Origin: JAVBMP01 sp031552315
GTDB lineage: Bacteria; Desulfobacterota; Desulfovibrionia; Desulfovibrionales; Desulfovibrionaceae
Assembly (NCBI GenBank): GCA_031552315.1
Contig: JAVBMP010000092.1
Location: 1 to 8,468, forward strand
Direction of reading: 5' to 3'
Length of the DNA stretch: 8,468 nt
Shown here: piece by piece, positions 7,426-8,468 of the stretch
Layout of the letters: every line of letters starts with the position of its first letter
Position numbering within the stretch: the stretch's first letter is position 1
Position numbers and translations under genes: made by a program
Notes under the pieces: model-generated
Seen by the model: the letters and a program-made list of their open reading frames with translations, nothing else
Databases searched by the model: none
Told to the model about the DNA's origin: nothing

Positions 7426-7442
7426 ATGCGCAATTCGAGGCT

Positions 7443-7512
7443 ATTGCACAATGTCCTTTTTGCCTTTTTGCTGCGTTGTGCTTCATCCCGCGCGGAAAAT
7501 AAAAGCTTGACA
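7443..7512 (+). repeat. Second copy (left half) of the intergenic repeat
   Basis: Positions 7443-7494 match 2-53 at 47 of 52 bases, in the same orientation and without gaps. The differences are at copy-1 positions 13, 24, 29, 36 and 44, four of them transitions. Similarity then fades, with GCTTGA (66-71) possibly matching 7505-7510 after a two-base shift. The right inverted arm seen at 105-133 is not found here, so this copy is a half element or a different subtype. It starts 17 bases after the rfbC stop codon. Confidence 0.8.
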
Positions 7513-7536
7513 GTCTTTGCCAGCCTCGCATAAAGT
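7507..7536 (+). promoter_or_regulatory. Possible promoter for the cytochrome/Qrc genes inside the repeat region
   Basis: A perfect TTGACA lies at 7507-7512. Downstream are CATAAA (7529-7534, 16-base spacing) and TAAAGT (7531-7536, 18-base spacing), each matching four of six -10 positions. If used, transcription would begin about 200 bases before qrcA and produce a long leader containing the following hairpins. The -35 match is strong, but the -10 is only fair. Confidence 0.35.
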
Positions 7537-7586
7537 TTTTGAAACTTTTTACCAATTTTTTTGGCGTTAAGATGCCCGCTTCGGCT

Positions 7587-7668
7587 GCGGAATGCATTCC
7601 GCCCGCCTGCGTGGCGGGCTGGTGACAAAGAGGACTTTGTCAGCAGTCCCGGGCGGTTAAAGCCGCCG
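7587..7668. repeat. Cluster of inverted repeats upstream of qrcA
   Basis: Four inverted repeats follow one another. GCGGAATGCATTCCGC at 7587-7602 is a perfect 16-base palindrome. GCCCGCC (7601-7607) pairs with GGCGGGC (7613-7619) over a 5-base loop. TGACAAAG (7623-7630) pairs with CTTTGTCA (7635-7642) over a 4-base AGGA loop. GGCGG (7652-7656) pairs with CCGCC (7663-7667). None is followed directly by a T run. They may be part of the dispersed intergenic repeat or form a structured RNA leader; the sequence alone does not decide. Confidence 0.6.
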
Positions 7669-7690
7669 CTTGCACATATATCTTCAACAA

Positions 7691-7713
7691 GGCCGCATCT
7701 GGCGGCCCTGTTT
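7691..7713 (+). terminator. Weak terminator-like hairpin before qrcA
   Basis: GGCCGC (7691-7696) pairs with GCGGCC (7702-7707) over a 5-base loop and is followed by CTGTTTA, a poor U tract. It could terminate transcription coming from rfbC or attenuate a transcript entering qrcA. The short tail keeps confidence low. Confidence 0.3.
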
Positions 7714-7743
7714 ACCGTTTAACCTTATTGTGAGGCCAGGGGT

Positions 7744-8385
7744 ATGGAGGAAAAACAACAATCTTGCTGCAAAGACGGGCAGTGCTGTAGACTGGGGTCA
7801 ATAGCCCCGTTCATTCTCGGCCTTGTTCTGGCACTTGCGTTCGGCTGGTGCGTGTTCCCCAATTTGCTTTATAGCCAGAAGGAACAGCCGGTCAATTTCA
7901 ATCACTCGCAGCACCTCAATAACAAAGAGAACGCGCTGGAGTGCAGCAGTTGCCACTTCCTGCGGGCGGACGGCTCTTTCAGCGGCCTGCCTGCCACCGA
8001 AAAATGCGCCCGGTGTCACACCCCGGGCAGCAAACCCGATGTCAGCCCGGCAGAAGCCAAGCTCTACGAATATCTGGAACAGGGCAAGGAAGTGCCCTGG
8101 CGCGCCCACCAGGCGCAGCCGGATAACGTGTTCTTCAGCCACGCGGCGCATTCCGCGGCCAACTGCCTGCGTTGCCACGGCAGCGCCTGGTCTGAACAGG
8201 ACCTTTGCACAGCGTGCCACCTGACCGTGCCGGAACTGGATAAAAACCCGGCCGTACAAGAAAACATGCTGACCGGTTACAGCCGCACCACCATGAAAAT
8301 GTGGGAATGTGAGCGTTGCCATGCCAACCCTGGCCATTATAAAGAAACAAATTCCAACAACGCCTGTTATACCTGCCATAAGTAA
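7744..8385 (+). CDS. qrcA: Membrane-anchored hexaheme cytochrome c, QrcA-like
   Basis: QrcA is the cytochrome subunit of the quinone reductase complex QrcABCD of sulfate reducers, which takes electrons from periplasmic type I cytochrome c3 and reduces menaquinone. The 213-residue product has six c-type heme motifs: CSSCH (67-71), CARCH (88-92), CLRCH (141-145), CTACH (155-159), CERCH (189-193) and CYTCH (208-212). Additional His such as H54, H57, H122, H133, H136 and H198 are candidate axial ligands. A single hydrophobic segment at about 19-42 should anchor it with the hemes in the periplasm. Before it is an unusual cysteine-paired tail, CC-KDGQ-CC (8-15). AGGGG ends just before ATG as a modest ribosome site. 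Six hemes, one N-terminal anchor and a Tat-type gene 12 bases downstream fit QrcA; the related ActA of alternative complex III is the main alternative. Confidence 0.88.
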   Translation: MEEKQQSCCKDGQCCRLGSIAPFILGLVLALAFGWCVFPNLLYSQKEQPVNFNHSQHLNNKENALECSSCHFLRADGSFSGLPATEKCARCHTPGSKPDVSPAEAKLYEYLEQGKEVPWRAHQAQPDNVFFSHAAHSAANCLRCHGSAWSEQDLCTACHLTVPELDKNPAVQENMLTGYSRTTMKMWECERCHANPGHYKETNSNNACYTCHK

Positions 8386-8397
8386 GAGGGGTGCGCC

Positions 8398-8468
8398 ATG
8401 GTTCTTGATAGAAGAGGATTCATGAAATTCGCAGCCGGGGCCGGCGCGGGTATAATGGTTACCCCCGC
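8398..8468 (+). CDS. qrcB: Start of a Tat-exported molybdopterin-oxidoreductase-family protein, QrcB-like (cut by window end)
   Basis: Only 23 complete codons are visible. They read MVLDRRGFMKF followed by an Ala/Gly-rich stretch, a clear twin-arginine signal (RR at 5-6, Phe at 8, Lys at 10). GAGGGG at 8386-8391 lies six bases before ATG, and the gap to the cytochrome stop is 12 bases, so the two genes form one operon. In sulfate reducers the gene after qrcA encodes QrcB, a large periplasmic protein of the molybdopterin oxidoreductase family reported to lack molybdenum. The family call here rests on the Tat signal and gene order, since the domain itself is outside the window. Confidence 0.7.
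   Translation, partial: MVLDRRGFMKFAAGAGAGIMVTP

Larger units (their letters stand above)
7426..7743. other. 318-base gene-free region rich in repeats and hairpins
   Basis: No convincing gene is present. From left to right it contains the half-copy of the palindromic repeat (7443-7494), a TTGACA box (7507-7512), an AT-rich hairpin AAAGTTT/AAACTTT (7532-7538 with 7542-7548), a T run flanked by CCAA and TTGG (7552-7564), the hairpin row 7587-7667, and a last GC-rich hairpin (7691-7707) shortly before the cytochrome gene. Open frames on the minus strand here are read through the repeat and have no plausible protein features. Confidence 0.75.

Noticed and set aside
7397..7628. Two overlapping minus-strand frames of 66 and 71 codons over the intergenic repeat
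   Set aside because: They read through the repeat and the palindromes, give basic low-information products, and overlap each other and the rfbC end. They are better explained as translated repeat sequence.
1..8468. CRISPR array, tRNA, transposase or toxin-antitoxin genes
   Set aside because: No regularly spaced repeats, cloverleaf-like segments or matching protein motifs were seen on either strand.

Overview
The window looks like chromosomal DNA from a sulfate-reducing, Desulfovibrio-like member of the Desulfovibrionales. Three things point there: a full-length three-domain phosphotransacetylase with an acetate kinase, a hexaheme cytochrome followed by a Tat-exported protein in the arrangement of the Qrc complex, and GC-rich genes set among AT-rich, hairpin-rich intergenic repeats. 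This assignment rests on family knowledge and gene context, not on a database search. All genes recognised here are on the + strand.

Layout. Positions 1-138 hold a long imperfect palindrome (repeat copy 1). It is followed by an apparent four-gene cluster: pta (190-2310), a 72-residue two-helix membrane protein (2324-2542), ackA (2639-3889), and a 953-residue exported helical-repeat-like protein of unknown function (3894-6755). A REP-like hairpin lies in the only sizeable gap of this cluster, just before ackA. A short intergenic stretch with a consensus -10 box leads into rfbC (6868-7425), a dTDP-4-dehydrorhamnose 3,5-epimerase gene with no other rhamnose gene in view. The 318-base gap 7426-7743 contains a second copy of the left half of the repeat, an embedded TTGACA box, and a row of hairpins. 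It leads to a hexaheme membrane-anchored cytochrome c (qrcA-like, 7744-8385). The Tat signal sequence of the next gene (qrcB-like, from 8398) is cut by the window edge.

How the genes work together. Pta and AckA convert acetyl-CoA to acetate with formation of ATP, the substrate-level phosphorylation step used when such bacteria oxidise lactate or pyruvate. The Qrc-type complex passes electrons from periplasmic cytochrome c3 to the menaquinone pool, feeding sulfate reduction. Two halves of energy metabolism therefore lie close together, but they are separated by rfbC and a repeat-rich gap and are probably transcribed separately.

The least explained parts are the two uncharacterised membrane or exported proteins in the acetate cluster, the repeat element near both ends of the window, an extra segment of about 16 residues in AckA, and the cysteine-rich cytoplasmic tail of the cytochrome. 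I see no CRISPR array, tRNA, rRNA, transposase or clear defence system.
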